A stretch of 34,191 nucleotides of DNA from Stutzerimonas kirkiae (GCF_004327335.1 NZ_QJUO01000042.1:1-34191), one strand, 5' to 3'; counted from the first letter of the stretch, positions 1-7,374 are shown. The notes: generated by a model not told the origin, from the sequence alone. Made by a program: numbers and translations.

Positions 1-120
1 AGCCTGCTGGAGGGTGTGAATAACCGCATCAAGGTGATCAAGCGCATGGCCTATGGCTTCCGGGACTCGGACTACTTCTTCCTGAAAATCAAGGCCGCCT
101 TCCCCGGGAAAGTGCGATGA
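1..120 (+). CDS. ISL3-type transposase, C-terminal end (partial)
   Basis: The window opens inside a reading frame that gives 39 residues and ends at TGA (118-120). The segment EGVNNRIKVIKRMAYGF followed by RDSDYFFLKIKAAFPG is the typical C-terminal end of DDE transposases of the ISL3 group, which catalyse cut-and-paste or copy movement of their element. Only the tail is visible, so integrity of the rest cannot be judged. The right inverted repeat of the element should lie shortly downstream, but I could not define it without the other end. Its position marks the left edge of an accessory patch that includes decayed coding DNA and low-GC genes. Family assignment rests on the tail alone. Confidence 0.72.
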   Translation, partial: SLLEGVNNRIKVIKRMAYGFRDSDYFFLKIKAAFPGKVR

Positions 121-608
121 ACCTTTTCTTTGCCCGCCGGGAAAGTGGTCGTCTCCACAACTAATGCAATAGTTTCCGCAACCATCGCCCGTCCTGGGCA
201 AAAAACCAGGCCCTTCGCTGTCCCTCTTCCTATCCGACAATCTCCCCCAGTGGATACCCAAACCCTCATCGGTGCCGCCCTGGACCTCCTGTTCCTGGGC
301 GACCTGACCATGAGTCAAGTCGGCCACCACTGGCAGACCACCAGCGTCTGGCTGCTGCTCAGATTGATCGGTATTGCGCTGTTCTGCATGGTCATCGCCT
401 TGCAGGTTAAGGTATCGCAATGCATCGCAACGATATTTATCAACGCATTCATGGGGAGAAACCGCCGAAGGTCACCTGATATATCGGGCGCTGGTGGTCC
501 GGCCATATGCCGGCAATTTTCTGCCAGAAATCAGCTGATACCATCCACTATGGAATGGAAATAATCGACGATTACTTGGCGCACGCCCATACACTGAAAG
601 CATACCTT
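121..608. other. Decayed coding remnants downstream of the IS element
   Basis: No intact gene is convincing here. From a GTG at 250 to about 413 the plus strand uses Pseudomonas-like codons and gives one hydrophobic stretch (TTSVWLLLRLIGIALFCMVI), like the N-terminal part of a small membrane protein; the same frame then runs on to 564 in a much less gene-like way. A second plus frame (about 455-535) reads as a plausible protein end (GHLIYRALVVRPYAGNFLPE then stop), and a third (about 535-640) also reads protein-like (IHYGMEIIDDYLAHAHTLKA). Such frame hopping suggests old genes broken by insertion and small indels. None of the pieces is recognised. Confidence 0.3.
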
Positions 609-1004
609 CTAGTCATTACCGCCCTGCTCTACCGGGGAGACAATCTGATGTCTAAACGCACTTCGAGTAATGGTGCCACTTCGATTACGCACACCTTGAT
701 TACAAGTCGAGCACGACAACATAAGCCCGTGACCGGATGGGTCAGACTCTCTGTATAATATTTGAACATCGCGAGACTGACTGTTTTGCATTCTCTGTGG
801 CAGAAGATGATCGGCTTGCACACCTGAAATGGTAACAGGCGCCTTACACCACTCGCACTCGAACAGCGGATAATAGAGTTCATTGTGCTCTACCACCCAG
901 AATCTACCACTGCTAATTGCTCGAGTAATAACTGTGCGCTTATTTTCAGTAATTCCACCCAAATCAAAATCCCAGTAAACCCCAGTTGCATCGGCGAACC
1001 TCAT
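609..1004 (-). CDS. Small HNH-nuclease-like protein
   Basis: This 131-residue protein has an HNH-type layout. A CxxC knuckle (ECEWCKAP, about residues 47-54) is followed by an ADH motif (about 62-64, the usual place of the metal/catalytic His) and a second zinc knuckle of CxxCN form (SCSTCNQG, about 95-102). That arrangement matches ββα-metal endonucleases that nick or cut DNA or RNA. The ATG at 1004 is chosen over the TTG at 1010 because AAGGAG (1011-1016) lies 6 nt from the ATG and touches the TTG. The gene is visibly more AT-rich than the metabolic genes further right and sits near an IS end, which suggests transfer. It could be a standalone nuclease, a phage-type HNH protein or a detached toxin domain; I see no immunity gene that I recognise. 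Confidence 0.6.
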   Translation of the reverse strand: MRFADATGVYWDFDLGGITENKRTVITRAISSGRFWVVEHNELYYPLFECEWCKAPVTISGVQADHLLPQRMQNSQSRDVQILYRESDPSGHGLMLSCSTCNQGVRNRSGTITRSAFRHQIVSPVEQGGND

Positions 1005-1330
1005 GCACAACTCCTTTTAGTTGGTGATACGAGTGGCCGCTTACCTCCAGCAGGGCATCGGAAACCCGACTGGCGCCGACGTTTGCGCCGTGAAGCAATA
1101 GAACCACCGGCCAGCCCCACACTGCCTCACCCCAGACCAGGCCAGACGGGCATCGCCCCTGACCCGGGATTGCCGGGAGGCATCCCCCTGAACTCAACAG
1201 CAAGGCGAACGCCACGCTCGAGGAGCGGTTCAGCGACAGCAGCAGACTCGACGGGATGAATCACCATCCCGCCCAAGGCATAAAGTCTTATTCACTGCCC
1301 GATTGCAGCAATGCCAGAGCCACCACACCG
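1005..1330. other. Gap upstream of the HNH gene, no convincing gene
   Basis: The minus strand from about 1285 to 1127 gives a short open stretch of some 50 residues (ALGGMVIHPVESAAVAEPLL and onward) ending at a stop, with no start or ribosome site that I trust; it could be a gene remnant. An overlapping minus frame (1215-964) is open but runs into the HNH gene out of frame. Apart from the AAGGAG site that serves the HNH gene, nothing regulatory is clear. Confidence 0.3.
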
Positions 1331-1945
1331 CTATTTTTCAGGGCTATCGCCAACGATTACGAAAGATGCACGCGGAAAATACAGGCACTCGTTACGAGCA
1401 GCAATCACGGCCGCATATCGCGACTCACCGGAATTTGTAGCATTCAAGGCAATATTCATTTGCTTCTTAACTTCTGTCGATATCCCGTTGATCACATTTA
1501 TATCCGCAGCCCCACTGTAGCCTGCTCCATCTATTTGTCGCACAGCAAGACTTGAAACCCCACCCAGGCCACTGAATGCGGAAATCCAAGGCGCATTGGC
1601 TGCCGCATTCGCACTGGTCAAAGCAGGAGCAATGACTGAACCAGCAGCCAACCCCAACAGCGAAATTCTCAACGTATCCTTTGACCTTTTCTCCGCAAGC
1701 CTTTCACGATTACCGATTACATCGCTGCATACCCTGTTGGTTTCTTCAATTTCCCCAGCGATTAATTCATTGAGCTCTTTATCAATCACCTCTTTCCTTT
1801 TCTGCGCGGCCGCATCATCTCCGGAACCAGCAAGAACTTTATTCAGTTGTCCCTGCACCGTTATAAGATGAGCAAGATTACTTTTGTTACTGGCGCAGCC
1901 TGATATGAAAACCATGACCGCAAGAAGAGAAAAAACATTTCTCAT
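1331..1945 (-). CDS. Putative lipoprotein of unknown function
   Basis: The 204-residue product begins with a lipoprotein signal: MRNVFSLLAVMVFISGC, with the lipobox SGC placing the acylated cysteine at residue 17. After it comes a charged, probably coiled-coil region (about 30-95, rich in Lys, Glu and Arg), then a small-residue hydrophobic stretch (LLGLAAGSVIAPAL, about 96-110) and a Gly/Ala-rich segment. The start is supported by AAGGAG 7 nt upstream of the ATG at 1945. The protein should be anchored in the outer or inner membrane facing the periplasm. I do not recognise a family. Like the HNH gene downstream on the same strand it is AT-richer than the rest of the window, consistent with a shared accessory origin; the 326-bp gap between them makes a single operon uncertain. 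Confidence 0.65.
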   Translation of the reverse strand: MRNVFSLLAVMVFISGCASNKSNLAHLITVQGQLNKVLAGSGDDAAAQKRKEVIDKELNELIAGEIEETNRVCSDVIGNRERLAEKRSKDTLRISLLGLAAGSVIAPALTSANAAANAPWISAFSGLGGVSSLAVRQIDGAGYSGAADINVINGISTEVKKQMNIALNATNSGESRYAAVIAARNECLYFPRASFVIVGDSPEK

Positions 1946-1978
1946 GTGAAACTCCTTTTTTCGAGTGTCGATTCCCGC

Positions 1979-2209
1979 TTATCTGTAATAGCTCACATGA
2001 TCCCATTTTGCCACCACGCCACATCCAGCCATGGGGATGGCTTGCCCCTGAAGCATTCGCGATGCAGCGATGCTCCACACATAGTCGTTGTACACAGCTA
2101 TGACGCAATACGGCTCCCTTCTCCACCTGGGATCTACGGCGTGCAGAGATCTACGCTTGTCCCCGCGCTCTTGGTAGCGCGAACCCGAGTCGAGGATGGC
2201 AAGGGCCAT
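1979..2209 (-). CDS. Possible small protein, unrecognised
   Basis: A minus-strand frame of 76 residues from the ATG at 2209 reads protein-like, with a balanced composition and the stretch YCVIAVYNDYVWSIAASRML. No ribosome-binding site precedes the ATG, and the same frame stays open upstream into the REP-like repeat, which is usually noncoding. It could be a real small gene, the end of a decayed one, or chance. It lies just upstream of the lipoprotein gene on the same strand. Confidence 0.22.
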   Translation of the reverse strand: MALAILDSGSRYQERGDKRRSLHAVDPRWRREPYCVIAVYNDYVWSIAASRMLQGQAIPMAGCGVVAKWDHVSYYR

Positions 2210-2282
2210 CTGCGCAGTGGCCAGATCATGCGTTGGGCTTGCCGCTCCGTGGGCCTTTCCTTTCAGGCAGTGCCGAGGGTGG

Positions 2283-2392
2283 CTGTGCGGGTGCCAGGTG
2301 GCGGGACGGGGCCTTCGCCGCCGGGGATGGCGGCGAAGAGCTACAGGGATGTATTCATGCGTGCCTCGTCCCGCCACCTGGCATTCGCACAG
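2283..2392. repeat. REP-like inverted repeat pair, copy 1
   Basis: A 25-bp arm (2283-2307, beginning CTGTGCGGGTGCCAGG) is repeated in inverted orientation at 2368-2392 with 23 of 25 positions matching. Between the arms is a separate perfect 10-bp hairpin, CTTCGCCGCC / GGCGGCGAAG (2313-2322 and 2329-2338, loop GGGGAT). The same arm recurs at 21081-21134, so this is a dispersed, REP/BIME-like intergenic element and not a local accident. Such elements are mobilised in trans by RAYT-type transposases; none is encoded in this window. The rest of the 1946-2598 gap shows no further gene that I can support. Confidence 0.7.
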
Positions 2393-2503
2393 GAGCACGG
2401 GCTCGAGGCCATATCGTCGCACCCCAGGGGCTTATCGAAAAACTGGAATGAAATAACGACTACAGGCTTTATTTCCAGGCAGAAATCGCCTCGGACAGCC
2501 GTG

Positions 2504-2521
2504 CGCCTGCGCGGGAATGAC
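2504..2521. repeat. Short REP-type unit, copy 1
   Basis: CGCCTGCGCGGGAATGAC matches the reverse complement of the palindromic unit at 21000-21017 in 17 of 18 positions. It is a half-palindrome here; the copy near 21 kb is complete. Confidence 0.55.
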
Positions 2522-2598
2522 GACAGTTTCTGCTTGTAACAGGGTCGTCACCCGCCCGGTGCAATCCCTGTTTGCCCCTTGCCACTAAGCCATAACGC

Positions 2599-2766
2599 CT
2601 ATCGCTTGCGGGAAGAAACCAGCAGCACCAGGCCGGTCAGCAGGAAGCCGGGGGCCATGTAGAAAAACGTGGGCATGTCCGCCGCCATGCCGATGACAGT
2701 GAATGCCACACCACAGCACAACAGGGGAATGGCCACTATCCGCTGGGGGTTGGGGTTCTTTTCCAT
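2599..2766 (-). CDS. Small two-helix membrane protein
   Basis: The 55-residue product starts MEKNPNPQR and contains two hydrophobic segments, IVAIPLLCCGVAFTVIGMA (about 10-28) and FFYMAPGFLLTGLVLLV (about 34-50), closed by a basic tail (SSRKR). The topology is a helical hairpin in the inner membrane with cytoplasmic ends. I chose the ATG at 2766 over the GTG at 2808 because the protein then begins just before the first helix and a GAGAG sequence lies about 6 nt upstream. Function is unknown. Codon use is typical of the host. It is divergent from the LysR gene, so the 293-bp region between them must hold both promoters. Confidence 0.55.
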   Translation of the reverse strand: MEKNPNPQRIVAIPLLCCGVAFTVIGMAADMPTFFYMAPGFLLTGLVLLVSSRKR

Positions 2767-2956
2767 GACATCTCTCGACCACACTAGGAGCGGCCACTCT
2801 ACCGGCATGCCTCGGTCACCGCCACCCGCTCGCCGATGCCATCCAGGAAGCGCTGGCGCATGTCGTCATGGCCAGTGATGGCGGACGGGTTAGCGATGGA
2901 TAACCTTCATCGGCGCTCAGGTTAATTTCCCATATATACCAATATGCAAAAATCAA

Positions 2957-2986
2957 ATTACAGCCACCGTTGTCCGATGCAATAAT
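2957..2986 (+). promoter_or_regulatory. Candidate promoter of the LysR gene
   Basis: ATTACA (2957-2962) and AATAAT (2981-2986) are separated by 18 bp, with TG one base upstream of the -10 box (extended -10). The AT-rich 25 bp in front, with GCAAAAATCAAATTACA, loosely resembles the module seen at four other operon starts in this window, agreeing with at least one of the near-identical copies at about 20 of 30 positions. An AT-rich stretch could reach this by chance. Confidence 0.35.
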
Positions 2987-3059
2987 CCCCGATCGGCCAG
3001 GCTCGCATATCGCCAGCGCTGCCAGGCTCTATCCCACGAACCCAGCATGAGTGCCCGAC

Positions 3060-3956
3060 ATGAAAATCGATGACATGGACGCCTTCGTCGCCGTCATCCG
3101 TTGCCAATCCACCAACCTGGCAGCCGAAGCCCTGCAACTGACACAGCCGGCCATTACCCGCCGCGTGCAGAACTTCGAGGAAGACCTGGGCGCCAACCTG
3201 CTCGATCGCAACACCAAGCCACTCAAGCCGACCCCCATGGGCTGGCGGGTATACGAACAGTGCAAGGCGATCCTGCGCGAGATAGATACCCTGCGCGAGT
3301 TGGTGGCCAACGATGGCGTACCCAGTGGCTCGCTGCGCCTCGGCGTACCCCAGACCATCGGCGACGTGGTACTGCTCGATGCCCTGCAGCAGATCCGCGA
3401 GGAATTCCCCGACCTGCGCACCCAGGTCATCAACGGCTGGGGCAGCAGCCTGATCAGCAAGATGGAGAACGGCGAGCTGGATGCCGCCGCCGCACTGTTC
3501 CCGGCGGGCAAGATATTCCCCGAGGGCATCGCCGGCCACTCCATCGGCCGCATGCAACTGCAAGTGGTCGCCGCCAGGGGCAGCATGCCCAAGCGCCACT
3601 ACAAGCTGAAGGATTGCTACACCCGCGGCTGGGTACTGAACCCGGATGGCTGCGGATTCCGCGCCGGCCTGCAGCGCGCCCTGGCGGAGCAGGGATTGTC
3701 CTTGCAGATCAACCTGGAAACCTTCGGCACCGAACTGCAACTGGGACTGGTGGCCAACGGCATGGGACTGGGCCTGGTACCCGCCCCCCTGCTCGCCAAC
3801 AGCCGCCACCTCGAACGCCTGGAAACCGTCAGCGTCAGTGACTTCAAACCGGTGATCGACCTGTGGCTGCTGCACCCGCGCTACCTGGGCAACCTGCAGG
3901 AGCCGGTGGAGCTGTTCGGCCGCGTGGTCGCCCAGCGGCTGGGCAGCCAGGCATGA
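3060..3956 (+). CDS. LysR-family transcriptional regulator
   Basis: The 298-residue product has the standard LysR layout: an N-terminal winged helix-turn-helix (MDAFVAVIRCQSTNLAAEAL and then LTQPAITRRVQNFEEDLG, residues 5-45), a linker helix, and a C-terminal periplasmic-binding-protein-like effector domain from about residue 90. A GTG at 3051 would add three residues; the ATG at 3060 gives the usual MKIDDMDAF-type start. It is the only DNA-binding regulator of this class in the window and is followed, after a heptamer repeat, by the dehydrogenase/aldolase operon on the same strand, so it is a candidate regulator of that operon. Whether it is the counterpart of AsfR, the LysR regulator of asfABC in Pseudomonas putida S-313, cannot be told from sequence alone. 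Its effector is unknown. Confidence 0.88.
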   Translation: MKIDDMDAFVAVIRCQSTNLAAEALQLTQPAITRRVQNFEEDLGANLLDRNTKPLKPTPMGWRVYEQCKAILREIDTLRELVANDGVPSGSLRLGVPQTIGDVVLLDALQQIREEFPDLRTQVINGWGSSLISKMENGELDAAAALFPAGKIFPEGIAGHSIGRMQLQVVAARGSMPKRHYKLKDCYTRGWVLNPDGCGFRAGLQRALAEQGLSLQINLETFGTELQLGLVANGMGLGLVPAPLLANSRHLERLETVSVSDFKPVIDLWLLHPRYLGNLQEPVELFGRVVAQRLGSQA

Positions 3957-3991
3957 CAGCGGCGACAAGCTTCAGGCCGCAACGCTGCTTC

Positions 3992-4026
3992 GGCTTGAGG
4001 CTTGAGGCTTGAGGCTTGAGGCTTGA
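3992..4026. repeat. Tandem heptamer GGCTTGA x5
   Basis: Five perfect head-to-tail copies of GGCTTGA fill 3992-4026, followed by a partial GGC. The tract lies 35 bp past the LysR stop and 55 bp upstream of the shared promoter module at 4081. Heptamer tracts of this kind occur between genes in Pseudomonas. Copy number could vary by slippage. Confidence 0.85.
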
Positions 4027-4080
4027 GGCAAAATATAAACATATTGCATTTATATACACGTATAAATTCAATAATCTGAT

Positions 4081-4133
4081 AATTAGCATAGAATCAAAAA
4101 TACTTTTACATGCTGCTTCTATAAGAATACGGT
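4081..4133 (+). promoter_or_regulatory. Shared sulfur-type promoter module, copy A
   Basis: The 30-mer 4081-4110 begins AATTAGCATAGA and ends TACTTTTACA; its last six bases TTTACA form a -35 box. Exactly 17 bp later lies TACGGT (4128-4133), a TAnnnT -10 box. The 30-mer is nearly identical to those at 22916 and 26254, which have the same 17-bp spacer. The AT-rich bases upstream of -35 are placed where an activator such as a LysR-type protein would bind. It should start transcription near 4140, about 56 nt before the gene at 4197. Confidence 0.7.
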
Positions 4134-4140
4134 CTCAAAT

Positions 4141-4167
4141 GCCGGGCTGAACCACTGACTGCCCGGC
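4141..4167 (+). promoter_or_regulatory. 5' leader hairpin of the 4197 operon
   Basis: GCCGGGC (4141-4147) and GCCCGGC (4161-4167) form a perfect 7-bp stem with a 13-nt loop. It falls right at the predicted transcript start, so it may protect the 5' end of the mRNA; no U-run follows, so it is not a terminator. Confidence 0.45.
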
Positions 4168-4196
4168 TCTCCATATACCGTTATCGCGAGCAGCCC

Positions 4197-5417
4197 ATGA
4201 GCGTTCCAGCACAGTCTTCCGCCGCCCTTTCCACGCCCTCCTTTCCCCGTTCCCCCAGGGTTCCCGGTGGCCGTGAACTCGATGCCCTTCTGGAAGAAAT
4301 CACCCGCGCCCTTGCCGCGACCGCAGCCGACTACGATCGCAGCGGCCGATTCCCCACGGAAAATTTCGCACTGCTGCACCAGCATGGCCTGCTCGGCCTT
4401 ACCGTGCCGGAAACTCTCGGCGGCGCCGGCGGCGACCTGGCGACCGCGCGCAAGGTCATCTCGGCCGTCGCCAAGGGCGAGCCGTCCACCGCATTGATCC
4501 TGGTGATGCAGTACCTGCAGCACTTCCGCCTGCAGTCCAACAACCAGTGGCCGGAACACTTGCGCCAGCGCCTTGCCCGGGAAGCCGTCGAGGACGGCGC
4601 GCTGATCAACGCCTTCCGGGTCGAGCCGGAGCTGGGCACCCCGGCCCGTGGCGGCCTGCCCGCGACCATCGCCCGGCGTACCGCCGAGGGCTGGCGCATC
4701 AGCGGGCGCAAGATCTATTCGACCGGCAGCCACGGCATCCACTGGTATGTGGTGTGGGCGCGCAGCGACGATGCCGACCCACTGGTCGGCGGCTACCTGG
4801 TGCACCGGGATACCCCCGGCATCAGCATCATCGACGACTGGGACCACCTGGGCATGCGCGCCACCTGCAGCCATGAGGTGCGCTTCGACGAAGTGCTGAT
4901 CCCCCTCGAGCATGCCGTCGGCGTCAGCCCCTTGAGCGCTCCCCGCCCGGAACTGGACGGTGAAGGCCTGCTGTGGATGTCGGTACTGCTGCCTTCCATC
5001 TACGACGGCGTGGCCCAGGCGGCCCGCGACTGGCTGGTGGGCTTCCTCGCCACTCGCACGCCGTCCAACCTCGGCGCACCGCTGTCCAGCCTGCAACGCT
5101 TCCAGGAAATCGTCGGCCGCATCGACTCGCTGCTGCTGAACAACCGCACACTGCTCGACTCCGCCGCCCTCGGCCAGGTCGAAGCGCATCACGCCGGCCA
5201 GCTCAAGTACCTGGTCACCAATAACGCCATCAAGGCCGTCGAACTGGCCGTCGAAGCCTCCGGCAACCCCGGCCTGTCACGGCGCAATCCCCTGGAGCGG
5301 CACTACCGCGACGTGCTGTGCAGCCGTATCCACACGCCACAGGATGATGTCGCGCTCGGCGCCGTCGGCCGCGCGGCCTTCGCCCGCCACGCCAGCGACC
5401 TGGAGCCTGCACGATGA
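4197..5417 (+). CDS. Acyl-CoA-dehydrogenase-like flavoprotein (DszC/SfnB-like)
   Basis: The 406-residue product has the three-part fold of the acyl-CoA dehydrogenase superfamily. There is an N-terminal helical domain with LHQHGLLGLTVPETLGGAGG (about 60-80), a middle β domain (about 125-235, with SGRKIYSTGSHGIHW and HLGMRATCSHEVRFDEVLIP), and a C-terminal helical bundle from about 260. In this superfamily a DszC/SfnB-like branch are FMNH2-dependent monooxygenases that act on sulfur compounds, and the sulfur-type promoter upstream makes that branch more likely than fatty-acid oxidation; no CoA or β-oxidation partner is nearby. It is the first gene of a three-gene operon and its stop overlaps the next start (ATGA). 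True substrate is unknown, and a flavin reductase is not encoded here. Confidence 0.78.
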   Translation: MSVPAQSSAALSTPSFPRSPRVPGGRELDALLEEITRALAATAADYDRSGRFPTENFALLHQHGLLGLTVPETLGGAGGDLATARKVISAVAKGEPSTALILVMQYLQHFRLQSNNQWPEHLRQRLAREAVEDGALINAFRVEPELGTPARGGLPATIARRTAEGWRISGRKIYSTGSHGIHWYVVWARSDDADPLVGGYLVHRDTPGISIIDDWDHLGMRATCSHEVRFDEVLIPLEHAVGVSPLSAPRPELDGEGLLWMSVLLPSIYDGVAQAARDWLVGFLATRTPSNLGAPLSSLQRFQEIVGRIDSLLLNNRTLLDSAALGQVEAHHAGQLKYLVTNNAIKAVELAVEASGNPGLSRRNPLERHYRDVLCSRIHTPQDDVALGAVGRAAFARHASDLEPAR

Positions 5418-6367
5418 GCGAAGTACTGATCGCCAGCCAGCTCGATGCCGACGCCAACGACTACCTGCGCCAGCGCCTGCCGGACCAACGCATCGTCGAT
5501 ATCGAGCCAGGCCCGGACGCCCTGGGCAAAGTACCCGAACAGGCCAGCGTGTTCATCGTCCGGCCGATCAACGTACGCGGCGTGAATATCGCCGAACCGC
5601 CGGCAGGCTGGCCCTGGAACCTGGACTGGGTGCAATTGGGCTCTTCCGGCATCGACTTCTACCCGCGCTGGCTGTTCGACGCGCCACAGGTCACCAGCGC
5701 CAAGGGCGCCAATGCCAACCATGTGGCGGAGTTCGCCCTGGCGGCGGTGTTCGCCGCAGCCAAGCGCCTGCCGGATATCTGGGTGAAGGATGACGACTGG
5801 CATTTCACCTACCTGCAACCGCTGCAGGGCAGCACCCTCGGTATCCTCGGTTTCGGCGCCATCGGCCAGACCCTGGCGCGCAAGGCACAGGCGCTGGGCA
5901 TCCGGGTACTGGCGCTGGGGCGCCCTGGCCACCTGATCGCCGATATCCCCGGTGTCGAGGCCGCCAGCGGGCTCGAACAACTATTCGCCGAGTCGGACCA
6001 CCTGGTCATCGCCGCCCCGCTGACCGAGCAGACCCGCCACCTGATCGGTCGTCAGGCACTGGCCCATGCCAAGCCGGGCCTGCACCTGGTCAACCTGGCC
6101 CGGGGTGGCCTGCTCGACCAGCAGGCGCTGCTCGAAGCCCTGGAGGATGGCCGCCTGGGCCGCGCCACCCTGGATGTCACCGATCCCGAGCCGCTGCCCG
6201 CCGGCCACCCGCTCTACCAGCACCCACGGGTGCATATATCGCCGCACACCTCGGCGCTGTCGACCGACGGCAAGGCGCGCTTCGTCGACAGCTTCGTCGA
6301 CAACTTCCAGCGCTACCGGCAACGCATGCCGCTGAACAACCTGGTCGATATCCAGCGCGGCTACTGA
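5414..6367 (+). CDS. D-2-hydroxyacid dehydrogenase, NAD(P)-dependent
   Basis: The 317-residue product belongs to the D-isomer-specific 2-hydroxyacid dehydrogenases, which interconvert 2-keto and D-2-hydroxy acids in the cytoplasm. The nucleotide-binding glycine motif GFGAIG is at residues 146-151. The catalytic set is complete: Arg230 in VNLARGG, Glu259 in DPEPLP and His278 in ISPHTS. The basic residue Arg170 after the second Rossmann strand hints at NADPH preference, as in glyoxylate/hydroxypyruvate reductases. It overlaps the preceding flavoprotein gene by 4 bp (ATGA) and is followed 55 bp later by the aldolase gene, so all three are probably co-transcribed. The partners suggest a hydroxy or keto acid as an intermediate after C-S bond cleavage; this is inference. 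Confidence 0.85.
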   Translation: MSEVLIASQLDADANDYLRQRLPDQRIVDIEPGPDALGKVPEQASVFIVRPINVRGVNIAEPPAGWPWNLDWVQLGSSGIDFYPRWLFDAPQVTSAKGANANHVAEFALAAVFAAAKRLPDIWVKDDDWHFTYLQPLQGSTLGILGFGAIGQTLARKAQALGIRVLALGRPGHLIADIPGVEAASGLEQLFAESDHLVIAAPLTEQTRHLIGRQALAHAKPGLHLVNLARGGLLDQQALLEALEDGRLGRATLDVTDPEPLPAGHPLYQHPRVHISPHTSALSTDGKARFVDSFVDNFQRYRQRMPLNNLVDIQRGY

Positions 6368-6422
6368 ACCGCGCAGCCACTTCCGCCAAACGTGCCCCAA
6401 CCACTCTTCACTGGAGCCCCAC

Positions 6423-7217
6423 ATGAGCACAAGCACACTCGCCGCCACCCAGATCACGTCGGTCCGCCAGCGCGTCAGCGCGGAAGAATGGGAGGTGCGC
6501 GTCAAACTCGCCGCCGCCTACCGCCTGGCCGCCCTGTTCCGCTGGACCGACCATATCTACACCCACTTCTCCGCACGCGTGCCGGGCAAGGAAGAGCACT
6601 TCCTGATCAATGCCTACGGCCTGCTGTTCGACGAGATCAGCGCCTCCAACCTGGTCAAGGTGGACATCGACGGCACCATCATCGACGATCCGCTGGGCCT
6701 GGGTATCAACCAGGCCGGCTATGTCATCCACAGCGCCATCCACCGGGCCCGCCCCGACCTCAAGGCGGTGCTGCACACCCATACCCGCGACGGCGCGGCG
6801 GTCTCGGCCCAACGCGACGGCCTGCTGCCGTTATCCCAGCACGCCCTGGCCTACTATGGCAGGGTGTCCTACCACGACTATGAAGGCGTGGCGCTGGACC
6901 TCGACGAACAGGTACGGCTGATCGCCGACCTGGGCGACAGCAATATCTTCATCCTGCGCAATCATGGGCTGCTCACCGGCGGCGTCAGTGTCGAGCATGC
7001 CTTCCGCGAACTGCACGGCCTGGAGCGCGCCTGCAATATCCAGATCGCCGCCCAGGCCGGTGGCAACGCCGATCTGCTGTACGCGTCACAGGCGGCCATC
7101 GACAAGGTCGCGCGCCAGCGCGAAGCCTTCGCCAACGGCGACAACCCCGGCATCGCCCGCCACTGGGATGCGCTGATCCGCCAACTGGAGCGCGAAGGCG
7201 ACGGCTACAAGCATTGA
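6423..7217 (+). CDS. Class II aldolase/adducin-family protein
   Basis: The 264-residue product has the class II aldolase/adducin fold, whose enzymes use a divalent metal to cleave or form C-C bonds of phosphorylated or hydroxy-acid substrates, or act as dehydratases or decarboxylases. Metal ligands are visible: HTHT (His118, His120) and a third histidine in RNHGLLTGG (His181). The acidic residues in LLFDEIS (Asp70/Glu71) sit near the usual catalytic acid position. GGAG lies 6 nt upstream of the ATG. It is the last gene of the operon with the DszC-like protein and the hydroxyacid dehydrogenase. No sugar-kinase gene accompanies it, which argues against a classic fuculose or ribulose phosphate role. 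Its substrate is open; adducin-like proteins in this family include many without known function. Confidence 0.82.
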   Translation: MSTSTLAATQITSVRQRVSAEEWEVRVKLAAAYRLAALFRWTDHIYTHFSARVPGKEEHFLINAYGLLFDEISASNLVKVDIDGTIIDDPLGLGINQAGYVIHSAIHRARPDLKAVLHTHTRDGAAVSAQRDGLLPLSQHALAYYGRVSYHDYEGVALDLDEQVRLIADLGDSNIFILRNHGLLTGGVSVEHAFRELHGLERACNIQIAAQAGGNADLLYASQAAIDKVARQREAFANGDNPGIARHWDALIRQLEREGDGYKH

Positions 7218-7334
7218 GGGCCAGGCCTTTCAACGTCTTTGCCAGAACGAATAGTGGGGAGACGCGGTTGCATGTCTCCCTCTCCCTCGCGGGCTACTGG
7301 ATACACACATCTTCACCCCTCGGGATCCGCTTTC

Positions 7335-7348
7335 CTGTGCGAATGCCA
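7335..7348. repeat. Partial REP-like arm next to the Rpn gene
   Basis: CTGTGCGAATGCCA is identical to the first 14 bases of the inverted arm read from 2392 back to 2379; the rest of the arm is absent or changed. It lies 27 bp beyond the stop codon of the reverse-strand nuclease gene. Confidence 0.4.
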
Positions 7349-7374
7349 CTTTCGGCGGTGCCTGTGGGGTGAGC

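Noticed and set aside
2196..2539. Plus-strand open frames across the first REP-like pair
   Set aside because: They consist largely of translated repeat arms and have no start signals.
3992..4026. Repeat tract considered as a CRISPR or iteron array
   Set aside because: Units are 7 bp, contiguous and without spacers, and no replication or cas gene is near.
3844..4089. Minus-strand frame of 81 codons across the heptamer tract
   Set aside because: Its middle is a translated tandem repeat and the rest is antisense to the LysR gene.
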